Below the pieces are notes generated by a model. It worked only from the letters and a program-made list of their open reading frames with translations. It searched no databases and had not been told where the DNA came from. Shown piece by piece: positions 18,808-26,101 of a stretch of 64,000 bases of DNA (position 1 is its first letter; each line of letters starts with the position of its first letter). This DNA comes from Hydrogenoanaerobacterium saccharovorans (GTDB lineage Bacteria > Bacillota > Clostridia > Oscillospirales > Ruminococcaceae). The stretch spans positions 372,001 to 436,000 of the forward strand of contig NZ_JACSNR010000001.1 in NCBI RefSeq assembly GCF_016901815.1, given 5' to 3'. The position numbers and the translations under genes were made by a program.

Positions 18808-19914
18808 ATGCAGCAAACTCCCTCTCCCATCGAACAGATCAAAATACTCTATACCAATACCAATCTTCCAGCAGCTCTCTATGCGGCAGACGGCAGTGTG
18901 ATCTGGCAGAATGCTGCCGTGCTGTATCTGGCACAGCTTTTCCCCTGTGAGGAATGGTCCGCTGCGGCTGTCCGGGAAACTGCTGCCCGTATTGCCGGCA
19001 ATTCCGGACAGCCCCTGTCCTATCAGACCGTTTCACTGGCCCATTATACCCTCACTATCCTGCCGCTGGATCAGGAAGGCCCCTTCTTGATCACCTACCT
19101 GCCCGGCGTCCGGGAAGCCGAAACCCCGAACCTGATGCCGGCACTCCTGGCAGGGAATGCCCATCTGCGGCAGATCGTCGGGAGTCTCTTCTCGGCGGTG
19201 CTGGGACTGTGCAATGTGGAGGAGCTCTATGAGGATAAGCAGGGCTATCCGCTGATCCGGCAGATCAACCGGGACTGCCAGCGCCTGCTGGGCTCCGGGG
19301 AAAATCTGGAGCTCTATGCCCGACTGTCAGCAGGACAGTCCGGAGAACCGGAGGTCTTTGATCTCACCGCCCATCTGGAGGATCTCTCCCGGGCGCTGAC
19401 CTCCAAGCTGCGGCTGCAGCCCGGCATTGACTACTCGGACAAATTCTGCAAGGAACCGCTGGCAGTGCGCATCGATCCCCATCAGCTGGACTGCGCTGTC
19501 CTCAACCTGGTGGACAACAGCCTCCAGGCCCTGATGGAGAGCGAAGCCGCCACTCTGCGTCTTTCCCTGCGGCACAGCGGGGACGAAGCAGTCATCACCC
19601 TCACCGACAATGGCCCCAGCCTGCCTGCGGAATATGCCGAGCAGGTCTTTGAGCCCTTCTTCAGCCTGGACGAGAGCCGCCGCTCCCTGGGTCTGGGTTT
19701 GACTGTGACCCGCATGATCCTGGAACGCGCCGGCGGACGGGTGATGGCCTCCTTCCGGGAGGGCTACGGCACCACCATCTCGCTGATCCTGCCCCTCCAG
19801 CCCGGTCTGGAACTGCGCTCGGGCAAACTCCCCTCCGCCTCGGCGGACTACTTCGCCCGGGATTCGGTACTGCACACCCTGCTCTCGGACATCATCGAGC
19901 CGCCCATGCCGTAA
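18808..19914 (+). CDS. Soluble orphan sensor histidine kinase
   Basis: 368 residues; GGAGG eight bases before ATG 18808. No membrane helix. Residues 1-100 resemble a PAS-like sensor (LPAALYAADGSVIWQNAA). A helical region follows with H-L-R at about residue 118 where H-E-x-R is usual, then a clear HATPase domain: N box LVDNSLQAL (around 233), G1 LTDNGPSLP (around 267), EPFFSLDESRRSLGLGLTV, and GYGTTISLILP. A 35-residue tail follows. No response regulator lies nearby. The weak H box makes the phospho-acceptor uncertain, so it may act as a kinase or just an ATP-binding sensor. A sporulation-type kinase role is possible but unproven. Confidence 0.82.
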   Translation: MQQTPSPIEQIKILYTNTNLPAALYAADGSVIWQNAAVLYLAQLFPCEEWSAAAVRETAARIAGNSGQPLSYQTVSLAHYTLTILPLDQEGPFLITYLPGVREAETPNLMPALLAGNAHLRQIVGSLFSAVLGLCNVEELYEDKQGYPLIRQINRDCQRLLGSGENLELYARLSAGQSGEPEVFDLTAHLEDLSRALTSKLRLQPGIDYSDKFCKEPLAVRIDPHQLDCAVLNLVDNSLQALMESEAATLRLSLRHSGDEAVITLTDNGPSLPAEYAEQVFEPFFSLDESRRSLGLGLTVTRMILERAGGRVMASFREGYGTTISLILPLQPGLELRSGKLPSASADYFARDSVLHTLLSDIIEPPMP

Positions 19915-19931
19915 ATTTTTGCGCAAAACAA

Positions 19932-19982
19932 GAACAGCCTGTCCGCTCCGGCATAAACCGGACCTGCGGACAGGCTGTTTTT
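19932..19982. terminator. Bidirectional terminator after the histidine kinase gene
   Basis: AACAGCCTGTCCGC pairs with GCGGACAGGCTGTT, followed by TTTTATT. It also faces the minus-strand DUF4177 gene. Confidence 0.9.
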
Positions 19983-19991
19983 ATTCTGCTG

Positions 19992-20180
19992 TTATTCTGA
20001 GAGGTCGGATTTCTCCCGCTTGAAGAAGTAGAATCCATCCGCTTTCTGCACCAGTTCCCAGCCCTCGGCTCCCAGCGTATTGAGCAGATTCTCCAGTTCC
20101 TGGGCCTGCTGTTCATACTGCCGGGTGGTCAGCGCCAGATTCACTGCCGGTGCGATCACCTTGTACTCAAACTGTTTCAT
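19992..20180 (-). CDS. DUF4177 domain small protein
   Basis: 62 residues; AAGGAG eight bases upstream of ATG 20180. The pattern MKQFEYKVIAP, then LLNTLGAEGWELV and YFFKREK, fits DUF4177, a short soluble alpha-beta domain common in Firmicutes. Function unknown. It lies 15 bp downstream of the GH77-like gene and probably ends that operon. Confidence 0.85.
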   Translation of the reverse strand: MKQFEYKVIAPAVNLALTTRQYEQQAQELENLLNTLGAEGWELVQKADGFYFFKREKSDLSE

Positions 20181-20195
20181 GCCGTGCTCTCCTTT

Positions 20196-21512
20196 TTACT
20201 GCCGTCCGCCCCGGTCAAAGAGGCGGTTCATCCGGGCAATGCGCTGGGCCAGCCGGTTGGTCAGGCTGCCACGGCGCAGCCGCCAGGTCCAGTTGTCCGC
20301 CGGGTTCTCAAAGCCCGAAAGCCGGGACGAACTGCCCAGCTCCAGGAAATCCTGCACCGGCGAGAGGACAATCGCCGCCTGGCTCAGCCACATGGTGCGC
20401 AGCACCGACCAGGCCTGGTCCCGGGGCAATGCCGTGCCGATGTACTCATTGACATCCTGTGCTGTGGCCTTGTCCAGGGTCTTGATCCAGCCCCGGATGG
20501 TATCGTCCGAACAGGTGCCCACATAGGCAATGGCAGTGCGGTCATACCAGTGGGGCAGATGCCGGGCAGCCGCCCGTTCCCCGAACCCCTTCTGGAAGGC
20601 ATGGGTATAGCGGCCTGCCGCAGCCAGATCCCCGGCAGAGGCCCGTCCGATCTGCAGGAGGGTCTCGCAGAAGTCATCGGCTGTGACCCAGGTGGGCTCA
20701 TAGAAGGCAAAGACCTCCTCCCCGTCCACCCGGCGGTAGACCTTGGTAATATCATAGAGCCGGCGGCTCCAGGCAAGGCGCTGCTTCCAGCGGTCGGCAA
20801 AGGCGTCCCGGAAGCTCACATCATTGGCAGCGGGATCGGTCCACAGCTCCACACTGGTTTCGGGCAGCTCGAAGGTCATCGACCCCATGAGCCGCACACC
20901 CTTCTGGGCAGCATACCGCCGGAGCTGTCCCCACTGTCCATAGAACAGGTACTGCAGGTACTCATAGAACCGGATGCGCCGGTCCAGACGGATGCGCAGC
21001 CGGTCCAGCTCCGCATGGGAACGCCGGGCCACTCCATCTCCCCAGAGAGGCAGGGGCAGATACTGGAACTGCTCATAGATGGCGGCAAAGAGGGCATAGT
21101 CCTCCAGCCAGTCCTGATTGTCCTCCCGGAAGCGATCAAAGCTGCTGTCCGGCAGGGAACCCAGGGCATCAAATACCATTTCCAGCGCCTTGTATTTGGC
21201 GGCAGCTACCTTGGAATAGCTGATCTTGGCACGGTCCCGTCCCCAGTCCATCCGGGAGAGCTCCCGGCTGGAAAAGACACCCTGATCCACAAAGGGCTGC
21301 AGGTCGATGAGCAGGGGATTGCCTGCCCGGGCACAGAGAGCATTGTGCGGGGAGAAACTGCTGTCGGTATGGCAGATGGGCATGATCTCCCATACATGGA
21401 CATCCGCCGAAGCCAGGAAGTCGATGAAATCACAGGCATCCCGGCCCAGTGTTCCAATGCCGAAATCCGACGGCAGTGAAAAGATGGGCATTACCACTCC
21501 GCTTGTACGCAC
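20196..21512 (-). CDS. GH77 (4-alpha-glucanotransferase)-like protein lacking catalytic residues
   Basis: 438 residues from GTG 21512 (GGGGGGAGAT upstream), starting MRTSGVVMPIFSLPSDFGIG as MalQ proteins do. The barrel core is recognisable: FIDFLASADVHVWEIMPI, GNPLLIDLQP, then FYEYLQYLFYGQWGQLRRYA. However, the nucleophile motif (family R-I-D-H-F-R-G) reads KVYRRVDG. The segment that should carry the acid/base Glu (A-E-D-L-G) is missing, and the third Asp (family T-G-T-H-D-N-D-T) reads VGTCSDDT. It is about 60 residues shorter than usual. I infer a non-catalytic carbohydrate-binding or scaffold role, or a changed activity. It heads a run of small genes, not a glycogen operon. Confidence 0.8.
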   Translation of the reverse strand: MRTSGVVMPIFSLPSDFGIGTLGRDACDFIDFLASADVHVWEIMPICHTDSSFSPHNALCARAGNPLLIDLQPFVDQGVFSSRELSRMDWGRDRAKISYSKVAAAKYKALEMVFDALGSLPDSSFDRFREDNQDWLEDYALFAAIYEQFQYLPLPLWGDGVARRSHAELDRLRIRLDRRIRFYEYLQYLFYGQWGQLRRYAAQKGVRLMGSMTFELPETSVELWTDPAANDVSFRDAFADRWKQRLAWSRRLYDITKVYRRVDGEEVFAFYEPTWVTADDFCETLLQIGRASAGDLAAAGRYTHAFQKGFGERAAARHLPHWYDRTAIAYVGTCSDDTIRGWIKTLDKATAQDVNEYIGTALPRDQAWSVLRTMWLSQAAIVLSPVQDFLELGSSSRLSGFENPADNWTWRLRRGSLTNRLAQRIARMNRLFDRGGRQ

Positions 21513-21525
21513 AGATCTCCCCCCT

Positions 21526-21855
21526 TTATGATCGGCTCCGTCCGTCCCAGCCATACCGGCTGAGATCCACATGAAAATCCACCACTTCTACTCCTTCCGC
21601 CCGCAGACGCCGGGCCTGTTCCTGCCGGAAGGACCGGCTGGACAGTTCTCCCGAGGCGGACACCACCCGATGACAGGGCAATAGTTCCCCATAGGGATTG
21701 CGGGCCATGAGCATTCCCACCGCCCGGGCTGCCCGGGGACGCCCCGCCAGCAGAGCCAGTCCTCCATAGGTCACCACCCGTCCGGGCGGAACCTGCAGAA
21801 GCGCCTCTTCCACCCGCTGGGCAAAGGATGGTTCACTTGGATTCTTTGGTTCCAT
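21526..21855 (-). CDS. MGMT-family protein (alkylated-DNA Cys methyltransferase domain only)
   Basis: 109 residues. It is only the C-terminal DNA-binding/active-site domain of O6-alkylguanine transferases: VPPGRVVTYGGLALLAG, RAVGMLMARNP and the active-site PCHRVV with its Cys present, so it differs from ATL proteins that carry Trp there. It may repair alkylguanine directly or act as a damage sensor. It overlaps the DUF896 gene by 23 bp, with AAGGAG before ATG 21855. Confidence 0.87.
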   Translation of the reverse strand: MEPKNPSEPSFAQRVEEALLQVPPGRVVTYGGLALLAGRPRAARAVGMLMARNPYGELLPCHRVVSASGELSSRSFRQEQARRLRAEGVEVVDFHVDLSRYGWDGRSRS

Positions 21856-22063
21856 ACTTCTCCTTCATATAGGCCTTGATGGGAACGGCTTCCCCATTCT
21901 GTCCCGCTACGAATACGCCGTCCAGCATACCGTCCAGTCCGGCCCGGAAGGCTTTGACATACTCCTGACGCAGCCGCTGCTGTTCGGCCTTTTCCTCCTC
22001 GGTCAGACCCACAGTCCGGGATTTCTGTGCCAGTTCATTGATGCGCTTGACTCTTTCGTCCAA
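21833..22063 (-). CDS. DUF896 family protein (YnzC-like)
   Basis: 76 residues; TTG start at 22063 with AGGAG nine bases upstream. The conserved RINELAQKSRTVGLTEEEKA and LRQEYVKAFRAGL define DUF896, a short helical-hairpin family; Bacillus YnzC is the best known member and lies in the SOS region. Overlap with the MGMT-like gene would fit a DNA-damage theme, but this is inference. Confidence 0.88.
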   Translation of the reverse strand: MDERVKRINELAQKSRTVGLTEEEKAEQQRLRQEYVKAFRAGLDGMLDGVFVAGQNGEAVPIKAYMKEKYGTKESK

Positions 22064-22135
22064 ACCTGCACACTCCTGTTCCTATATAATAATAGTATTG
22101 TAACATAAAGTTCCGTTCCCGGCAACGGCGAACGC

Positions 22136-22173
22136 AAAAAGCACGAAACGGCAACGCAGCCATCTCGTGCTTT
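22136..22173 (-). terminator. Terminator of the symporter-amidohydrolase operon
   Basis: AAAGCACGA/TCGTGCTTT stem with TTTTTG following on the minus strand. Confidence 0.8.
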
Positions 22174-22240
22174 CTGCTCAACAGGAAAAAGAAAAACAGG
22201 GGACTCTCCCCGCTGAACGCAGGGAAATGAAGGGGAAAAC

Positions 22241-23683
22241 TTACTTCTTGGCGCCCATGGGACGGGGCTTTACACCTGCCGGAATGGGGCAGACATAGCC
22301 GTCTCCCACCCGGGCCGCATGCTCTGCCTTGGCCTTTTCCAGCAGCTCCGGGGACTCGAACAGATCAATGGCAGTTCCAGCCATGACCCGTCCGGCCTGA
22401 AGCATGGCGGCATGGGCCACCGGTGCCTTGCCCTGGGCTACCAGCTGCCAGGAATGTCCGGGAGTACCCGAAGCATAGCAGGCGGTATTCACCTGGGCAG
22501 TGGGACAAACCCAGCTCACATCGCCCACATCGGTGGAACCAGCCATTGCCAGCTCCGAAGAGTGATAGGGCACAATGAAATCGTTGAGCGGATCGCCCAG
22601 ATGCTTCCGGTAGAGCTCCTTCTCAGCGGGATCAGTGGCCTTGTCCAGCAGGGCTGCCACGGTGTCGCTCTTGTTCTCGATGCTCTCCCGGATCTGACGG
22701 GCAAATTCCCGGTCAGCGTCGGTGTGCTCCGGCAGGCCGGCTTCACACAGGTTCTTGTAGATCAGCTCCTCCATCACCGTATTGGGGATCAGGTTGGAGC
22801 AGGCTTTGTAGAAATCAATGGTCAGGTCGGTTTCGGTCATCATAGCCGCACCCTGGGCGATCTTGTTCACCCGGGCATAGATCTCCTGCACCTGGGCATT
22901 CTTGGGCGCCCGGATCAGATAGAGCACCTCGGCCTCCGGCTGCACCACATTGGGGGAATAACCGCCGGTATTGGTGATGGCATAGTGGATGCGTGCCTCC
23001 GGGATCACATGCTCCCGCAGGAACTGCACGCCCATGTTCATCAGTTCCACGGCGTCCAGGGCACTCCGGCCCAGATGGGGCGCCGCCGCTGCATGGGCTG
23101 CCACACCCTTGAAGTGGTAGGCCACCTGCACATTGGCAAGGCTGCTGCCGGTCATAACGGCATTGAGATCCGAAGGGTGCCAGGCCACAGCGGCATCCAG
23201 CTCGTCAAAGACGCCCTCCCGGGCCATGAATGCCTTGCCCGAACCGCCCTCTTCACCGGGGGTGCCGAAGTAGACCACCGTACCGCTGTGTCCGGTGTCC
23301 TCCAGGTACTTCTTGACGCCTACGGCGGCGGCAATGGAACCCACGCCGAACATATTGTGTCCACAGCCGTGACCGGCGGCGCCGGGACAGAGCGGCTCCC
23401 GAACCGCGCAGCCCGCCTTCTGGCTCAGGCCGGACAGGGCATCGAACTCGCCCAGGATACCGATCACCGGCTTGCCGCTGCCATAGCGGGCGGTGAAGGC
23501 GGTTTCAATGCCAGCCACCCCACGGGTGACGGCAAAGCCCTCCTTTTCCAGCTGCCGGCAGAGTGCCTCTGCCGACTGATGCTCGGTAAAGGCCAGTTCC
23601 GCATAGTCCCAGATGGCGTCGCTCAGCGCCGCAAACTCGGACGCTTTGGAATCAATCACCTCATACACTGCTTTTTTATCCAT
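22241..23683 (-). CDS. M20 family amidohydrolase (AbgB-like)
   Basis: 480 residues; ATG 23683 with GGAG eight bases upstream. Motifs of M20D zinc hydrolases are present: ILGEFDALSGLSQKAG, AAGHGCGHNM (metal Cys/His, around 111), FGTPGEEGGSGKAFM (catalytic Glu), WHPSDLNAVM, GVAAHAAAAPHLGRSALDAV and SSELAMAGSTDVGDVSW. The closest named relatives are subunit B of p-aminobenzoyl-glutamate hydrolase and similar N-acyl-amino-acid hydrolases. It sits directly downstream of a GltS-type symporter, which suggests import followed by hydrolysis. A paralogue faces away at 26102. Substrate not determined. Confidence 0.88.
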   Translation of the reverse strand: MDKKAVYEVIDSKASEFAALSDAIWDYAELAFTEHQSAEALCRQLEKEGFAVTRGVAGIETAFTARYGSGKPVIGILGEFDALSGLSQKAGCAVREPLCPGAAGHGCGHNMFGVGSIAAAVGVKKYLEDTGHSGTVVYFGTPGEEGGSGKAFMAREGVFDELDAAVAWHPSDLNAVMTGSSLANVQVAYHFKGVAAHAAAAPHLGRSALDAVELMNMGVQFLREHVIPEARIHYAITNTGGYSPNVVQPEAEVLYLIRAPKNAQVQEIYARVNKIAQGAAMMTETDLTIDFYKACSNLIPNTVMEELIYKNLCEAGLPEHTDADREFARQIRESIENKSDTVAALLDKATDPAEKELYRKHLGDPLNDFIVPYHSSELAMAGSTDVGDVSWVCPTAQVNTACYASGTPGHSWQLVAQGKAPVAHAAMLQAGRVMAGTAIDLFESPELLEKAKAEHAARVGDGYVCPIPAGVKPRPMGAKK

Positions 23684-23791
23684 GATACAGGCTCCTTCCA
23701 TCGGTTCTCCCCTGCCCCATACCCGGGACAGGAGCTGTATTGATACCTTTATTTATTGTAGCACGCTTTTTCACCGGGGAAAAGCGCTGCT

Positions 23792-25237
23792 TCAGTCTGC
23801 CAGAGTGGCGGTCTCCGCTGCGGGCGCAGTCCGGCGGGCGCTGACCCGGCTGCCCACAGTCACAACTGCCAGGATGGCCCAGAACACACCGGTCACAGCC
23901 AGCGAGAACAGGAAGTTCGCCATGGTGCTGCCCGAGGCGATCACTGCCAGGGTCAGGGGAGTGGTGATCAGGCCGGACAGGGACAGCAGCGAGAAGCCCA
24001 TGGAGAAGTCGGCCAGAGCGGGGGTCTCATAGTCGGGATCGCAGATCTTCAGGAGCATCATACCGGTGATCATAACGCCGGTGGCAGTACCCCAGGCAAT
24101 GATGGAACGCTCAAAGGCATAGTCGCCTTTGTAGACGATGTCCCCCAGCTTAAATACGAAGATGTAGGTGAGTACAAAACCGATAGCGCACATTACCAGG
24201 ATGGGCACAGCATACTCCATAACGGCCTCAACGGGCAGGCTGGCGATGGCGGCAGTAATGGCGAAGTCGGACATGGCACCGGAAATCCGGCTCTTGACCT
24301 TGGTATCGATGGCCCAGTCGAGGCCCAGCTTGATGATGAGGTGGTTGACGCCGAACATGATAACCATGGCATAGATCCACACGGGCATGCTGGAGAAGGC
24401 GGAGATACCGGTCTTGGCGAGGAGATCCAGCAGGCCATAGGCAGCGCCGCAGACGCCGAGAATGATGGCAAGGTGCAGGGAGATGGTCTCGATGGTGGAG
24501 GGCATGAAGGTCTCACGGCCCATGGAGGCGTGACGGCTGGTGTCGGCTACATAGCCCCTGGACATCTCAGCGGGAATATCGCCGGGCTTCTTGAGGACGG
24601 CGGTCTTACCCTTGGCAGCGGCGATGTTGATGAAGATGATGCCCAGCAGCATACCGCCGATGATGCCGATGGTGGCAGTGGTAACCGCTACGCCCTGAGC
24701 GGTAGCCCAGTAATCCAGGCCCAGGCCCTCAAGGATCTTGCCCACAGCGCCGGCAGTGCCGTGACCGCCGCAGAAGCCCTGGCTCAGCTCATAGCCGAAG
24801 GTGCGGTAGAGATCATAGTCACCGGTGCTGCTGAAGAACAGGTTGGTTCCGAAGCCGATGGCGGACTGCATGAAGCTCAGTGCCGCAAACAGGGCGAAAG
24901 CCTTGAGCACATTGGGAGCGGTCTTTTTGCCGCTCTCGGCCTTGGGGGAACGGTTCATGAACATTCCCAGGGGAACCGCCGCAAAGATGGGAACGATCAG
25001 GGTGCCGGGCAGCAGCGACCAGTCGTTGATGTAGGTCTCAGGTACCCGGAGAATGGCATAATCACCCAGAATCATCGGCCCGAGCAGCAGTCCGATGAAG
25101 CCGCCGATCACCGATGCGGGCAGGAAGAGTTTCTGGAACAGTTTGACCTTGGCCCGCAGGAAGGTCCCCAGCAGAAGCAGGCCGCCGATAATGGAAAGGC
25201 TGCAGAGCAGCTCGGTAAGAAGCGAAGATGTAAGCAT
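23792..25237 (-). CDS. gltS: Sodium/glutamate symporter (GltS family)
   Basis: 481 residues; GGAGG eight bases before ATG 25237. It has about ten to eleven hydrophobic helices. GltS hallmarks appear twice in inverted halves: FLPASVIGGFIGLLLGP and FCGGHGTAGAVGKILEGLG in the first, SDFAITAAIASL and FERSIIAWGTATGVMITGM in the second. It carries glutamate or a related anion with sodium into the cell. Beside an AbgB-like hydrolase it might import glutamate conjugates instead, but that is inference. Its leader holds a terminator hairpin and a Gln-rich ORF. Confidence 0.9.
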   Translation of the reverse strand: MLTSSLLTELLCSLSIIGGLLLLGTFLRAKVKLFQKLFLPASVIGGFIGLLLGPMILGDYAILRVPETYINDWSLLPGTLIVPIFAAVPLGMFMNRSPKAESGKKTAPNVLKAFALFAALSFMQSAIGFGTNLFFSSTGDYDLYRTFGYELSQGFCGGHGTAGAVGKILEGLGLDYWATAQGVAVTTATIGIIGGMLLGIIFINIAAAKGKTAVLKKPGDIPAEMSRGYVADTSRHASMGRETFMPSTIETISLHLAIILGVCGAAYGLLDLLAKTGISAFSSMPVWIYAMVIMFGVNHLIIKLGLDWAIDTKVKSRISGAMSDFAITAAIASLPVEAVMEYAVPILVMCAIGFVLTYIFVFKLGDIVYKGDYAFERSIIAWGTATGVMITGMMLLKICDPDYETPALADFSMGFSLLSLSGLITTPLTLAVIASGSTMANFLFSLAVTGVFWAILAVVTVGSRVSARRTAPAAETATLAD

Positions 25238-25255
25238 GATAATTTCCTCCAAATA

Positions 25256-25292
25256 ACAAAAAATGGGACTGTGCTTTGCATCGCACAGTCCC
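25256..25292 (-). terminator. Terminator hairpin in the gltS leader (candidate attenuator)
   Basis: Minus-strand GGGACTGTGC, 8-base loop, GCACAGTCCC, then ATTTTTTG, ending about 19 bases before the gltS start codon. Its position suggests conditional termination, or separation of the upstream small ORF from gltS. Confidence 0.75.
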
Positions 25293-25419
25293 TACACAAC
25301 AGTTTATAGATTTGCTATAAAGCTGCCTTGGGATTCACATGGCGTTTCAAAGACTTGAGCCCGCTGGCCCTCGTCTTTTATCCGCCCCTGCCAATTCCCT
25401 TGCAGCAAGGCGTTTTCGC

Positions 25420-25563
25420 TTAAGCCAGCGCCTTATTCTGATTTCGTTCGGTCCGCTGCTGTCGCTGCGGCTGCTGTTCAGGCAGCACAAACTGGCAGGA
25501 CTGCTGGCCCTGCTGTCGATTGGCATTATTCCGTACGAAATCAAAAGATCGGTCGCTAAGCAT
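25420..25563 (-). CDS. Glutamine-rich small ORF upstream of gltS, 47 residues
   Basis: ATG 25563 with AAGGAGG nine bases upstream; stop TAA at 25422-25420. The product starts MLSDRSFDFVRNNANRQQGQ and contains 11 Gln in 47 residues, mostly in pairs, with many Arg and Asn, so it is hydrophilic and probably unstructured. A consensus promoter precedes it and a terminator hairpin lies between it and gltS. The last codons (CGCTGGC) can pair with GCCAGCG downstream, as in leader-peptide attenuators. It may be a regulatory leader peptide sensing glutaminyl-tRNA, or simply a small protein gene. No family recognised. Confidence 0.5.
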   Translation of the reverse strand: MLSDRSFDFVRNNANRQQGQQSCQFVLPEQQPQRQQRTERNQNKALA

Positions 25564-25642
25564 GAGTGAAAACCTCCTTCTGGCTTTTGCTTTTTGGATA
25601 GACCGCTGCCGCCTTTTTGCACCGGCGGCTGGTTTATGTTTT

Positions 25643-25670
25643 ATTATACACACTTTGCTTCGCTTTGCAA
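25643..25670 (-). promoter_or_regulatory. Promoter of the Gln-rich ORF (and perhaps gltS)
   Basis: TTGCAA (25670-25665), 16 bp, TATAAT (25648-25643) on the minus strand, about 70 bases before the ORF. Confidence 0.6.
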
Positions 25671-26032
25671 GACTGAAATTTTCCGCCGCCTTTCGCAAGG
25701 TGAACCGCCGCACATTTCACTGTTGTATAAAATTTACAGTTTATTCAAATTATGCGAACGCTCTGTTGTTCACTTTATCGATTCACCATGATGAAATTCC
25801 GGCTTCCTTTGTAGATTTAGCTTGTTTGGCTTGGAAATTCACCGGCAAATGCAGTGATTTTTTACAAAATTTACAGAACACCCCTTTTTCCCATCAAAAC
25901 CGGCCTGAGTGTCTTGCCCGGATTTGTGTTCAGTTAAAGAACAGCTGTGCCCTGTCAGCGCAATTTTCTCTAAAAGAAGCCGCATAAAATTAGACATTTC
26001 GGCTATTTACAGTGCCAAAAATGAAATATCCC
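25671..26032. other. AT-rich intergenic stretch, no gene seen
   Basis: It is more AT-rich than its flanks. It contains ATTTACAG three times (25732, 25869, 26005, the third just upstream of the promoter of the plus-strand amidohydrolase). I see no credible coding frame with a ribosome site. Confidence 0.4.
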
Positions 26033-26061
26033 TTGCAGGAACATTCATGGTGGTATATAAT
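26033..26061 (+). promoter_or_regulatory. Promoter of the second amidohydrolase gene
   Basis: TTGCAG (26033-26038), 17 bp, TATAAT (26056-26061), 40 bases before the ATG. Confidence 0.7.
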
Positions 26062-26101
26062 GTTATTCAATCAAACCAAGTAGTGAAAGGAGATCAGTAT
26101 C

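Noticed and set aside
25520-25987. 155-codon plus-strand frame in the gltS upstream region
   Set aside because: No ribosome site, odd composition, and it runs over a minus-strand promoter and the Gln-rich ORF.
25732-26012. Three ATTTACAG octamers spaced 137 and 136 bp
   Set aside because: Flanking sequences do not match, and the AT-rich background makes short repeats likely by chance.
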